Shown here in pieces: positions 6,151-12,725 of a DNA stretch of 19,282 nt. How positions within the stretch are numbered: position 1 is the stretch's first letter; each line of letters starts with the position of its first letter. This stretch comes from an uncultured Oscillibacter sp. (GTDB lineage Bacteria; Bacillota; Clostridia; Oscillospirales; Oscillospiraceae). Under the pieces are notes generated by a model that worked only from the letters and a program-made list of their open reading frames with translations, made no database searches and was not told where the DNA came from. The stretch spans positions 1 to 19,282 of the forward strand of contig URXS01000030.1 of NCBI GenBank assembly GCA_900551885.1. The letters run 5' to 3'. A program made the position numbers and the translations under genes.

Positions 6151-7995
6151 TCATTTGCTGTGGTCTTCGCCTTCCGCCGGATGGAAGTGGTTCCATACCG
6201 CCTCCGCCGTAGACCGGGGCACCACGGCGGACAGCGTCTCCACATCTGCCTCCCGAATGGCCTTGATGGTACCGAAGTGCTTGCGCAGCTCCTCCCGCCG
6301 CTTGGGTCCCACGCCGGGGATACCGTCCAGGGCGGAGCGGGTGGCACTTTTGCTGTGGCTCTGGTGGTGGTAGGTGATGGCGAAACGGTGGGTCTCCTCC
6401 TGGATCTGGCCGATCAGGGAAAAAACCGCTTGGTTGGCCACGATGCCGATCTCCCGTCCGTCCGGGGTCACCAGGGCCCGGGTCCGGTGGCGGTCGTCCT
6501 TCACCATGCCGAAGACAGGCACCGTGACACCGAACCGCTCTGCCACCGCTAGGGCCGCGGCGGCGTGGGTCTGGCCGCCGTCGATCAAAAACACGTCCGG
6601 CAGGGGCAAAAACTTCTCATCCCCGTCGGCGGCCCGCTGGAGCCGCCGGGTCAGCACCTCCTGCATGGAGGCGTAATCGTCCGGGTGGCCCTCCAGGGAC
6701 TGAATGCGGAAACGCCGGTAGGCGGATTTCAGTGGCCGGGTGCCGCTGTACACCACCATGGAGGCCACGATGTCACTCTTGCCGGTGTTGGAGATATCGA
6801 AGGACTCCATTCGTCCCGGAGGGGCGGGCAGGTCCAGCATCCTCTGTAACAATTCCAGGGTGTGAGCCACCCGCTCGGCGTCGGTGGTGGCCCGCTCCGC
6901 CTCCTGGGCGGCGTTCCGCCGGGCCATTTCCAGCAGCTCCGCCTTCTCCCCCCGGCGGGGCACATGGACCCAGACCCGGTGGCCCGCCCGGCGGGTCAGC
7001 ACCTGACTCAGGTCCTCGCAGTGGCCCTCATTCTCGGCGGGCAGCAAAATCTCATGGGGCAGGATGGCCCGGGGCAGGTAGTACTGGGCCGTGATGGCGG
7101 AGAGCATCTCCCCCTCGTCCTCATCGATGGGGGCGGTGAACAGTTCTGTCTCCCGGCCCGCCAGATTCCCCTCCTCCATGTGGAGCACCGCATAGCAGCA
7201 CTTGCCGGAGCCCCGGAAGATGCCCCAGATATCCGTGTCGGCGCACAGGCCCGCGATCACCGTCTGCTTCTTGGCCAGCGCGCCGATGGCGTTGATCCGG
7301 TCCCGCAGGGCCGCCGCCTGTTCAAACCGCAGGGCCTCCGCCTCCGCTTCCATCTGGGCGGTCATGTCCCGCAGGAGCTGTTTGCTCTTCCCCTCCAAGA
7401 GCTGCACCGCCTGCTCGATCCGGGCCCGGTACTCCTCCGCCGTCATCTCTTTGCGGCAGAAGCCGTCACACCGGCCCATATGAAAGTTCAGGCAGGGCCG
7501 CTCCGCCCCGATATCCCGGGGGAAGCTCCGGGAGCAGGTGGGCAGCCGCAAAGCAGCCAGCACCGCGTCCAGAGCCTGGCGGGTCTCATACCGGCCGCCA
7601 AAGGGGCCGAAGTACCGGGCACTGTCCTGGGCCATTTTATTGACCATGGAAAAGCGGGGATACTCCTCCCGGGACAGCCGCACAAAGGGATAGCCCTTGT
7701 CGTCCTTCAGCAGGATGTTGTACTTGGGGCTGTGGCGCTTGATCAGGGAGTTCTCCAGCACCAGGGCCTCAAACTCACTGGAGACGAAGATGGTATCGAA
7801 GTGGTCCACCTGGGCCACCATCTGCCGGGTCTTGGCGGTGTGGCCGGCGCTGTCCTGAAAATATTGGCTGACCCGGTTCTTCAGCTTCTTGGCCTTGCCC
7901 ACATAAATGACCTTACCGGTCTTGTCCATCATCAGGTAAACGCCTGGCGTCAGGGGCAGGTCGTTGGCTTTTTCCCGCAGCTCATCCCGTGTCAC
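6151..7995 (-). CDS. uvrC: Excinuclease ABC subunit C
   Basis: 614 aa, the usual UvrC length. The N-terminal GIY-YIG nuclease domain is clear (PGVYLMMDKTGKVIYVGKAK near residues 18-37); it makes the 3' incision in UvrABC nucleotide-excision repair. A Cys cluster between residues ~150 and 190 (PTCSRSF, ERPCLNF, GRCDGFC) corresponds to the iron-sulfur ligands reported for UvrC. A UVR (UvrB-binding) helix pair lies near 200-240, the RNase H-like nuclease domain (FLIDGGQTH; 5' incision) follows, and tandem helix-hairpin-helix motifs (LDGIPGVGPKRREELRKHFG) end the protein. The start is GTG at 7995 with GAGAGGGGG upstream. Only 28 bases separate it from the HPr terminator, so transcription may depend on read-through. 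uvrA and uvrB are not in the window. Confidence 0.96.
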   Translation of the reverse strand: MTRDELREKANDLPLTPGVYLMMDKTGKVIYVGKAKKLKNRVSQYFQDSAGHTAKTRQMVAQVDHFDTIFVSSEFEALVLENSLIKRHSPKYNILLKDDKGYPFVRLSREEYPRFSMVNKMAQDSARYFGPFGGRYETRQALDAVLAALRLPTCSRSFPRDIGAERPCLNFHMGRCDGFCRKEMTAEEYRARIEQAVQLLEGKSKQLLRDMTAQMEAEAEALRFEQAAALRDRINAIGALAKKQTVIAGLCADTDIWGIFRGSGKCCYAVLHMEEGNLAGRETELFTAPIDEDEGEMLSAITAQYYLPRAILPHEILLPAENEGHCEDLSQVLTRRAGHRVWVHVPRRGEKAELLEMARRNAAQEAERATTDAERVAHTLELLQRMLDLPAPPGRMESFDISNTGKSDIVASMVVYSGTRPLKSAYRRFRIQSLEGHPDDYASMQEVLTRRLQRAADGDEKFLPLPDVFLIDGGQTHAAAALAVAERFGVTVPVFGMVKDDRHRTRALVTPDGREIGIVANQAVFSLIGQIQEETHRFAITYHHQSHSKSATRSALDGIPGVGPKRREELRKHFGTIKAIREADVETLSAVVPRSTAEAVWNHFHPAEGEDHSK

Positions 7996-8023
7996 AGCAG
8001 TTCCCCCTCTCCGGAGCGGTGAT

Positions 8024-8055
8024 AAAAAACGCGGCTCCGCCCCAGGCGAAGCCGC
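8024..8055 (-). terminator. Intrinsic terminator downstream of HPr
   Basis: Read on the minus strand: GCGGCTTCGCC, loop TGG, GGCGGAGCCGC (11 bp with one G-U pair), then G and six Ts. It stands between ptsH and uvrC. Confidence 0.82.
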
Positions 8056-8070
8056 TCTTTCAAGCTAAGG

Positions 8071-8102
8071 CCGCGGCCCCGGCAGGGCCGGGGCATCCGC
8101 GG
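8071..8102 (-). other. Large GC-rich hairpin directly after HPr
   Basis: Inner 8-bp stem GCCCCGGC / GCCGGGGC with a 3-base loop, extended by CCGCG / CGCGG across a small bulge. No U-tract follows, so it is not a terminator itself; it begins about 6 bases after the HPr stop codon and precedes the true terminator. It may stabilise the abundant HPr mRNA 3' end (inference). Confidence 0.6.
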
Positions 8103-8108
8103 AAGTAT

Positions 8109-8372
8109 TTATTCGCCGAAGTTGTCCTTCACCAGCTCCACCAATGCGTTGACAGCTTCCTTCTCATCGGTGCCGTCGGCGATGAGGGTAATGGTGGTGC
8201 CCTTTACGATGCCCAGGGACAAAACGCCCAGCAGGCTCTTGGCATTGACACGGCGGTCTTCCTTCTCGACCCAGATGCCGCTCTTGAACTCATTGGCTTT
8301 CTGGATGAAGAAGGTAGCAGGTCTGGCGTGCAGTCCCACTTCGTTGTTAACAGTAATCTCCTGTGTATACAT
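8109..8372 (-). CDS. ptsH: Phosphocarrier protein HPr
   Basis: 87 aa, typical HPr length. The active-site motif GLHARPA places His15 as the residue phosphorylated by enzyme I, and NAKSLLGV places Ser46 as the HPr kinase site used in Firmicute carbon catabolite control through CcpA. The presence of His15 argues against the paralogue Crh. HPr passes phosphate from enzyme I to sugar-specific EIIA proteins in the cytoplasm. The start at 8372 is chosen because AAAAGGAG lies 7-9 bases before this ATG; a longer in-frame extension to 8552 crosses a strong promoter. Enzyme I (ptsI) is not adjacent, so HPr is a single-gene unit, as is common in Clostridia. Confidence 0.95.
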   Translation of the reverse strand: MYTQEITVNNEVGLHARPATFFIQKANEFKSGIWVEKEDRRVNAKSLLGVLSLGIVKGTTITLIADGTDEKEAVNALVELVKDNFGE

Positions 8373-8444
8373 GATACAGCTCTCCTTTTCTATACCAATT
8401 CGGTTCACGCGCATATTGCATATCAGGTCATTTTTCCTGTTATC

Positions 8445-8473
8445 ATCATAACCGGTTTTCTCAATGGCGTCAA
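8445..8473 (-). promoter_or_regulatory. Strong promoter of HPr
   Basis: On the minus strand TTGACG (8473-8468), exactly 17 bases, TATGAT (8450-8445). The predicted leader to the ATG at 8372 is about 65 bases. Confidence 0.78.
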
Positions 8474-8600
8474 CGGCGATTTTCACAAACATTTTAAAAA
8501 AACCCAGGACCGGAAACAGGCTCGTTTGGTATTTTGCACCATTTCCCGGCAATTTTATACCAGGTTTTTAGGACTTTTTGTGCTTTGAGCCGGAACTGTG

Positions 8601-8636
8601 AAAAAAAGAGCGGGACGCCAGTCAGGCGTCCCGCTC
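8601..8636 (-). terminator. Intrinsic terminator of rubrerythrin
   Basis: Minus strand: GAGCGGGACGCC, 5-base loop, GGCGTCCCGCTC (12 perfect pairs), then seven Ts. Confidence 0.92.
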
Positions 8637-8663
8637 CAGTGCAGGATGCGTCAACGGTATGGA

Positions 8664-9197
8664 TCAATAGTTCTCCGCCTTGATCTGGAAGTAGGCCTGG
8701 GGGTGCTTGCACACCGGGCACACGGCGGGAGCGCTCTCGGCGATCTCCACATGGCCGCAGTTGCGGCAGAACCACATCACCTTCTCGCCCTTCCGGAAAA
8801 CCTCACCCTTCTTCAGGTTGTCCAGCAGCTTCAGGTATCGCTCCTCATGGGTCTTCTCGATCTTGGCCACGCCCTCGAACTGGGCCGCCAAGGCCAGGAA
8901 GCCCTCCTCCTCGGCGGTCTTGGCCATCTCGGCGTACATCTTGGTCCACTCCTCGTTCTCTCCGGCGGCAGCCGCCACCAGGTTGGCCTCGGTGCTGCCA
9001 ATACCGCTGAGGGCCTTGAACCACAGCTTAGCGTGCTCCTTCTCGTTGAGCGCCGTCTCCTGGAAGATGGCCGCGATCTGCTCGTAGCCCTCCTTCTTGG
9101 CCTGGCTGGCGAAATAGTCGTACTTGTTGCGGGCCTGGGACTCCCCCGCGAAAGCGATCCACAGATTGGCCTCAGTCTTGCTACCCTTCAGTTCCAT
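8664..9197 (-). CDS. rbr: Rubrerythrin
   Basis: 177 aa. An N-terminal ferritin-like four-helix domain (residues ~5-130) carries the di-iron ligands, with ExxH pairs at 52-55 (EKEH) and 114-117 (EKTH) and a Glu near residue 19. The C-terminal rubredoxin-like domain has CRNCG (144-148) and CPVCK (160-164), four Cys for one iron. Rubrerythrin reduces hydrogen peroxide to water in the cytoplasm of anaerobes. The ATG at 9197 is used because AAAGGGGAA lies just upstream; the longer frame would begin with TTG inside that site. It lies 64 bases behind the PerR-type regulator gene, the usual pairing in Clostridia, where PerR represses rbr. Closed by a strong terminator. Confidence 0.95.
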   Translation of the reverse strand: MELKGSKTEANLWIAFAGESQARNKYDYFASQAKKEGYEQIAAIFQETALNEKEHAKLWFKALSGIGSTEANLVAAAAGENEEWTKMYAEMAKTAEEEGFLALAAQFEGVAKIEKTHEERYLKLLDNLKKGEVFRKGEKVMWFCRNCGHVEIAESAPAVCPVCKHPQAYFQIKAENY

Positions 9198-9229
9198 GGT
9201 TGTTTCCCCTTTCAAAAAAGTAATTTTTC

Positions 9230-9248
9230 ATTATATGCTTTATATGCT
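9230..9248 (-). promoter_or_regulatory. Promoter region of rubrerythrin with tandem 9-base repeat
   Basis: Plus-strand TTATATGCT occurs twice head to tail (9231-9239, 9240-9248). On the minus strand this yields two overlapping -10-like hexamers, TATAAA and TATAAT. The only -35-like element is TTGAGT (9265-9260), 15 bases before TATAAA. No clean PerR box is seen. Confidence 0.4.
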
Positions 9249-9261
9249 TTCAAAACGATAC

Positions 9262-9654
9262 TCAAGCCGGTTCCTGCCGCCCTGCGCAAGCAGGGCAAAG
9301 CCCGGTGAATACTAAAATGTGGCCGGCCACCTGCCAGCCGCCTGCCTCGGCGGCCCGGTCCAGCCCAACGTCATAGGGAACCTCCTCCATATCCGCCACC
9401 CGGCCACAGCAGGCACATTGGAAATGGGTATGGGGGCTGGTATCACCGTCAAAGCGGACCACCGGCCCGGGAAGCTCCCGCAAACGGCCCTCCTGGGCCA
9501 TCTGGTGGAGATTGCGGTACACTGTCCCAAGGCTCAGCCGTGGCAGATCCGGTTTGAGCTGCTGGTAGACCATTTCCGCCGAGGGGTGGTCCCGCCTGTC
9601 GCGCACCGCCTGATAGATCTCCTCCCTTTGGTGGGAAAATCGCCGTTCCGCCAT
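9262..9654 (-). CDS. perR: Fur-family peroxide-responsive regulator (PerR-like)
   Basis: 130 aa. Residues 1-70 form the winged helix of Fur proteins (SLGTVYRNLHQM is the recognition-helix region). The metal-sensing residues align with B. subtilis PerR: His24, Asp69 (VRFDGD), His75 and His77 (PHTHF) for the Fe/Mn site whose oxidation by peroxide inactivates the repressor, and Cys80, Cys83, Cys120 and Cys123 for structural zinc. The Asp at 69 favours PerR over Fur or Zur, and the adjacent rubrerythrin gene supports this; Fur or Zur cannot be excluded from sequence alone. ATG 9654 is preferred over 9672 because GAGAGGGGG sits 5 bases before it. A promoter with an overlapping palindrome upstream suggests autoregulation. 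Confidence 0.88.
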   Translation of the reverse strand: MAERRFSHQREEIYQAVRDRRDHPSAEMVYQQLKPDLPRLSLGTVYRNLHQMAQEGRLRELPGPVVRFDGDTSPHTHFQCACCGRVADMEEVPYDVGLDRAAEAGGWQVAGHILVFTGLCPACAGRQEPA

Positions 9655-9679
9655 GAATACCCCCTCTCTCATAAACAGT

Positions 9680-9695
9680 AATAATTGCTATTATT
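9680..9695. promoter_or_regulatory. Candidate Fur/PerR-type operator of perR
   Basis: AATAAT-TGCT-ATTATT, perfect 6-bp arms around 4 bases, directly downstream of the -10 of the perR promoter. The base composition resembles PerR/Fur boxes, but the spacing differs from the B. subtilis 7-1-7 PerR box. Confidence 0.45.
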
Positions 9696-9724
9696 GATAT
9701 AACACACTTTTTAGGAAAAAGCAA
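9696..9724 (-). promoter_or_regulatory. Promoter of perR
   Basis: Minus strand: TTGCTT (9724-9719), 17 bases, TATATC (9701-9696). The palindrome at 9680-9695 covers the expected start site. Confidence 0.45.
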
Positions 9725-9845
9725 GTCTTTTTTGGAGTTTCAAAAAATTTTTGGCAGCACTTTCCACTGATAAGATACCGCATGACGGAGACAATAGGAA
9801 CTGGGTATCGCGCACAACCATCCCGCATCAAGGGAGGAGCACAAC

Positions 9846-10247
9846 GTGAAAAGAAGATTCGCGCTCTTGATGATCTCCGGTCTGCTGGCCTTTACGCTGG
9901 TCGGCTGCGGCGGAGACGACAAGAACGCCGGGACCACCAACGGAACCGACGGTGCGGTGACGGATCAGAACGACAGCGCCCTGCTGGGCGAGGACAACGC
10001 TGACAGTCACCAGGACGACGGTACCGCAGGCACAGACGAGAACCATTCGACAAATTCCAATGGTGACAGTCTCCTGGACGACGTAGAGGACGGCATGGAC
10101 GACCTTGGAAATGACCTGGAGAAGGGCATGGATAACCTGGAGGACAGCGCCACCAGCTATGATCAGATGGTGCGCAATGGATCCGTCCATGACACCGATG
10201 GGATTTTGACGGACGGTGAGAACGCCCACAGTCCCGGCGCCGCTTAA
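9846..10247 (+). CDS. Small acidic lipoprotein of unknown function
   Basis: 133 aa. The N-terminus MKRRF plus a hydrophobic stretch and lipobox LVGC (Cys21) is a clear lipoprotein signal peptide, so the mature ~113-residue protein should be anchored on the outer face of the membrane. The rest is very rich in Asp, Asn, Gly and Glu, with no hydrophobic core to speak of; residues ~74-105 could form an amphipathic acidic helix (repeated DD-x-x-D/E and GMD-x-L units). I do not recognise a family. Start is GTG at 9846 with GGGAGGAG (9832-9839) six bases upstream. The protein appears intact and is closed by a strong terminator at 10290-10328. Calcium binding is possible for such an acidic surface protein, but no EF-hand is evident. 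Confidence 0.8.
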   Translation: MKRRFALLMISGLLAFTLVGCGGDDKNAGTTNGTDGAVTDQNDSALLGEDNADSHQDDGTAGTDENHSTNSNGDSLLDDVEDGMDDLGNDLEKGMDNLEDSATSYDQMVRNGSVHDTDGILTDGENAHSPGAA

Positions 10248-10289
10248 CGCGGCAGAAATCCCCCCGCTTTTTCCTGGAGGCGGGAGGGT

Positions 10290-10328
10290 AAAAAAAGACT
10301 CCCGGCCAAAAGGCCGGGAGTCCTTTTT
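10290..10328. terminator. Strong bidirectional terminator
   Basis: GACTCCCGGCC (10297-10307), loop AAAA, GGCCGGGAGTC (10312-10322), followed by CTTTTT and preceded by seven As, so it works in both directions between the convergent lipoprotein and HAD genes. Confidence 0.92.
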
Positions 10329-10422
10329 GCAGTGCTCCTCTTTCCGATCATCCGGGCATTCTCTTTTCGTGAATCCCCTCAGTGGGGCCTGGTCAGAGCC
10401 TTTTCCTGCTTTTGCAGGGGGC

Positions 10423-11085
10423 TCAGGCAGTGGCCCGGCTCAGAACAATCCCACGCAACTCCTCCGGCGTGTCCGCCAGGAAATCGGCACCGGCGGCAAC
10501 CAAGCTCTCCCGGGAGCGGAAGCCCCAGGTGACACCGCAGGCGGCAAGGGAAGCATTGTGGGCCGTCTCGATATCCACGGAGCTGTCCCCCACGAACAGT
10601 GTCTCCGCCGGAACGGCGCCCAACTCCGCCAATACCTGGTGCACACCGGTGGGATCCGGCTTCACCGGCACGCCCCGCACTTTTCCCCGTACCAGGGTGA
10701 AGACGCCGGGAAAATAATGCTCCACGATCTGGCGGCTGAACTCATCGGCCTTGTTGGAGTAGACAGCCATCTTCAGACCCTGGCGCCCCAGCTCTGCCAC
10801 CAGTTCGGGCATGCCCGCATAGGGCGCTGTCTTGTCCATATTGTGTTCGCCGTAATACCCGTTGAACTGCGCCAGCGTATTCACCAGCATCAGCGGGCTG
10901 CGGCATTCCTCAGGGGAAAACTGTTTCACCAGGTTCGACAAACCGTGGCCCACCATGGCCCGGTATTCCTCCAGGGAGTGCTCCGGCCAGCCGTTGCGCT
11001 GACAGACCCAATTGCCGGCGTCCGCCAAATCCTCCAGGGTATTCAGCAGCGTCCCGTCCAGATCGAAGATCACAGTCCGATACAT
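10423..11085 (-). CDS. HAD-superfamily hydrolase, phosphoglycolate phosphatase-like
   Basis: 220 aa. Motif I is FDLDGT (nucleophile Asp8, acid/base Asp10), motif II the Ser of VYSNKAD, motif III the Lys of KPDPT, and motif IV FVGDSSVDIETA. The insertion between motif I and II is an all-helical cap of the C1 type, as in Gph and related phosphatases. Gph removes 2-phosphoglycolate, for example from DNA 3'-end repair; the exact substrate of this protein cannot be read from sequence, and other small phosphate esters are possible. ATG 11085 is chosen because GAGGTG precedes it by 6 bases. It has its own promoter candidate (11128-11156) and is separated from the his operon by a hairpin. Confidence 0.85.
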   Translation of the reverse strand: MYRTVIFDLDGTLLNTLEDLADAGNWVCQRNGWPEHSLEEYRAMVGHGLSNLVKQFSPEECRSPLMLVNTLAQFNGYYGEHNMDKTAPYAGMPELVAELGRQGLKMAVYSNKADEFSRQIVEHYFPGVFTLVRGKVRGVPVKPDPTGVHQVLAELGAVPAETLFVGDSSVDIETAHNASLAACGVTWGFRSRESLVAAGADFLADTPEELRGIVLSRATA

Positions 11086-11127
11086 AGGGCACCTCATTTC
11101 GCAAAATTTCCTTGAAATTTAACATTT

Positions 11128-11156
11128 ATTTTATCAATTCTCCCTGGGCTTCACAA
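11128..11156 (-). promoter_or_regulatory. Promoter of the HAD hydrolase gene
   Basis: Minus strand: TTGTGA (11156-11151), 17 bases, TAAAAT (11133-11128), about 43 bases before the ATG. Confidence 0.5.
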
Positions 11157-11171
11157 GTGGCAGACAAGCCG

Positions 11172-11200
11172 AAAGGCGCGGCGGATGCCGCGCCTTTTTT
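11172..11200. terminator. Hairpin terminator at the end of the his operon
   Basis: AAAGGCGCGGC (11172-11182) pairs with GCCGCGCCTTT (11187-11197) around a 4-base loop. The run of Ts (11195-11200) is on the plus strand; on the minus strand, the direction of the his operon, only TTTC follows. It is the only hairpin after hisJ and so probably ends that transcript. Confidence 0.65.
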
Positions 11201-11231
11201 ATGGATTTCGCAGGAATATTTTTAAATATTT

Positions 11232-12053
11232 TTATAGGAGATCGGGCACTGGTCCCCGGCAGGTCAGAAGTGTATGCTCCCGGAAACCCGCGGCCCCGGC
11301 CAGCTCCACCGCCTGGTCGTAAGCCCAGACAACGGCAGAGGCACGGTGGGCATCAGCGGTGAGGATGATCCGGCCGCCCATGGCCCGCCACTCCCGCAGC
11401 AGAAACAGCGCCGGATAGGGGGTATCCCGATAGCCCCGCGACATGGCGCCGGTGTTGATCTCCAGCAAGGTGGCGTCCGGGTCCGCGGCGTGAAGGGCCT
11501 CCAGGGCCGCCGCCCGATAGGCGGGGTCCTCCTCGTTAAAGAAGCATCCATCCCCGTTCAGCTTCACGATCAGGTCCAGGTGACCCAGGATGGTGGGCTT
11601 CCGCTCCGCCATGGCGGCCACGTCGGCATAGTACCCCCGGACCATAGCCAGAGCGTCTCCACCGAACATCTCCCCAAGGCAGGTTTTCAGGTGCTCCGCA
11701 TCCCAGTCCACGCAGTAATATGAGCCGGTCCGGGAGTCGTGCAGGTTGTGAACCGAACCGATCCAGTACTCCGCCCAGTCCGGCACCGGCTGGGCAGACT
11801 GACTGTCCTGCTCGATACCCAGCAGCACCTCTATCCGTCCCTGATAGATCTCCCGGAGCCGCAGAACCTCCGCCCGGTAGTTGGTCGCTTCCTCCGGCAG
11901 CACGTTGCCCTGGTCCCAGGGTACGTCGGTGTGGCTGTGACCCGAGGCGCCGAAGGACACGGCCCCGGCGGCAAAGGCCGCCCGGGCCATCTCTTCCAGC
12001 GTGTTCTTACCGTCGCAGAGCAAAGAGTGGGTGTGGACAGTGCAAAATCTCAT
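11232..12053 (-). CDS. hisJ: PHP-family histidinol-phosphatase
   Basis: 273 aa. PHP-domain metal motifs are all present: HTH at residues 7-9, GHSHTD, GIEQD, SVHNL, GHLD, EINTG and TADAH. HisJ/HisK enzymes dephosphorylate L-histidinol phosphate to histidinol, using a trinuclear metal centre, in the cytoplasm. It supplies the step that the monofunctional HisB of this operon cannot do. The ATG overlaps the hisIE stop (ATGA), so translation is probably coupled; the longer frame upstream is antisense-like shadow of hisIE and is rejected. It is the last gene of the his operon. Symbol by analogy with B. subtilis hisJ. Confidence 0.92.
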   Translation of the reverse strand: MRFCTVHTHSLLCDGKNTLEEMARAAFAAGAVSFGASGHSHTDVPWDQGNVLPEEATNYRAEVLRLREIYQGRIEVLLGIEQDSQSAQPVPDWAEYWIGSVHNLHDSRTGSYYCVDWDAEHLKTCLGEMFGGDALAMVRGYYADVAAMAERKPTILGHLDLIVKLNGDGCFFNEEDPAYRAAALEALHAADPDATLLEINTGAMSRGYRDTPYPALFLLREWRAMGGRIILTADAHRASAVVWAYDQAVELAGAAGFREHTLLTCRGPVPDLL

Positions 12054-12685
12054 TGCATCCGCTCCTGCTTGACCTTGTGGTCCACCACGTGGCGCTTTTC
12101 CAGCTCCCGGGTGATGTCCTCCACGGAAATGCCCATCTGGACCATCAGCACCATGACATGGTAGGTTAGGTCCGCGATCTCGTAGATGGTCTCCTCCTTG
12201 TCCTCCTTGCGGCCGCCGATGATAACCTCGGTGCACTCCTCGCCCACCTTTTTCAAGATCTTGTCCAGGCCCTTTTCAAAAAGGTAGGAGGTGTAGCTGC
12301 CCTCCTTGGGATTGGTCTTGCGGCCTTCAATCAGGTGATAGAGGCCCTCGTAGCTGAACTGTTTGAGTTCTTCAGACAAGTACACCGGCTGGAAGAAGCA
12401 GCTCTCCGCGCCGGTGTGGCAGGCGGGACCGTCCTTGACCACCTCCACCACCAGGGCGTCGGCGTCGCAGTCGGCGGTGATGGACACCACATGCTGCACG
12501 TTACCGCTGGTCTCGCCCTTGCGCCACAGCTCCTGGCGGCTGCGGCTCCAAAAGCAGGTGCGGCCCTCGTCGATGGTAATGGCCAGGCTCTCGGCGTTCA
12601 TGTAGGCCAGGGTCAGGACCTCCTTGGTGTAGTGGTCCTGGACGATGGCGGGGATTAACCCTTTTTCATCAAATTTCAGTTTCAT
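12050..12685 (-). CDS. hisIE: Bifunctional phosphoribosyl-AMP cyclohydrolase / phosphoribosyl-ATP pyrophosphatase
   Basis: 211 aa, a HisI-HisE fusion of normal length. The HisI half (residues ~1-110) has YMNAESL, CFWSRSRQELW-RKG-TSGN, the metal-binding DCDAD and the Cys pair of ACHTGAESCF. The HisE half (~115-205) has SYTSYLF, KVGEECTEVIIG and a YEIADLTYHVMVLM helix with the acidic residues that hold Mg2+. It carries out the second and third steps of histidine synthesis, PR-ATP to ProFAR. ATG 12685 is preferred to the upstream TTG at 12703; GGGGGAG precedes it. It lies 40 bases after hisF, the widest gap inside the operon, and overlaps hisJ by 4 bases. Confidence 0.95.
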   Translation of the reverse strand: MKLKFDEKGLIPAIVQDHYTKEVLTLAYMNAESLAITIDEGRTCFWSRSRQELWRKGETSGNVQHVVSITADCDADALVVEVVKDGPACHTGAESCFFQPVYLSEELKQFSYEGLYHLIEGRKTNPKEGSYTSYLFEKGLDKILKKVGEECTEVIIGGRKEDKEETIYEIADLTYHVMVLMVQMGISVEDITRELEKRHVVDHKVKQERMQ

Positions 12686-12725
12686 GTTGTATATCTCCCC
12701 CAAAAGTATTCCTGACTGTACTGGA

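Noticed and set aside
8373..8552. N-terminal extension of HPr
   Set aside because: The extension crosses a near-consensus promoter, and HPr proteins begin at the chosen ATG, giving His15 and Ser46 at canonical positions.
8453..8585. A small gene or RNA between HPr and the rubrerythrin terminator
   Set aside because: Apart from the HPr promoter only AT-rich sequence is seen, with no start signal, coding pattern or stable structure.
9751..9779. Promoter for the acidic lipoprotein (TTGGCA, 17 bases, GATACC)
   Set aside because: The -10 matches poorly and alternatives have bad spacing; not strong enough to list.
10380..10422. Small hairpin CCTGC-AAAA-GCAGG after the HAD gene as a separate terminator
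   Set aside because: The stem is short and no U-tract follows; the bidirectional terminator at 10290-10328 explains termination better.
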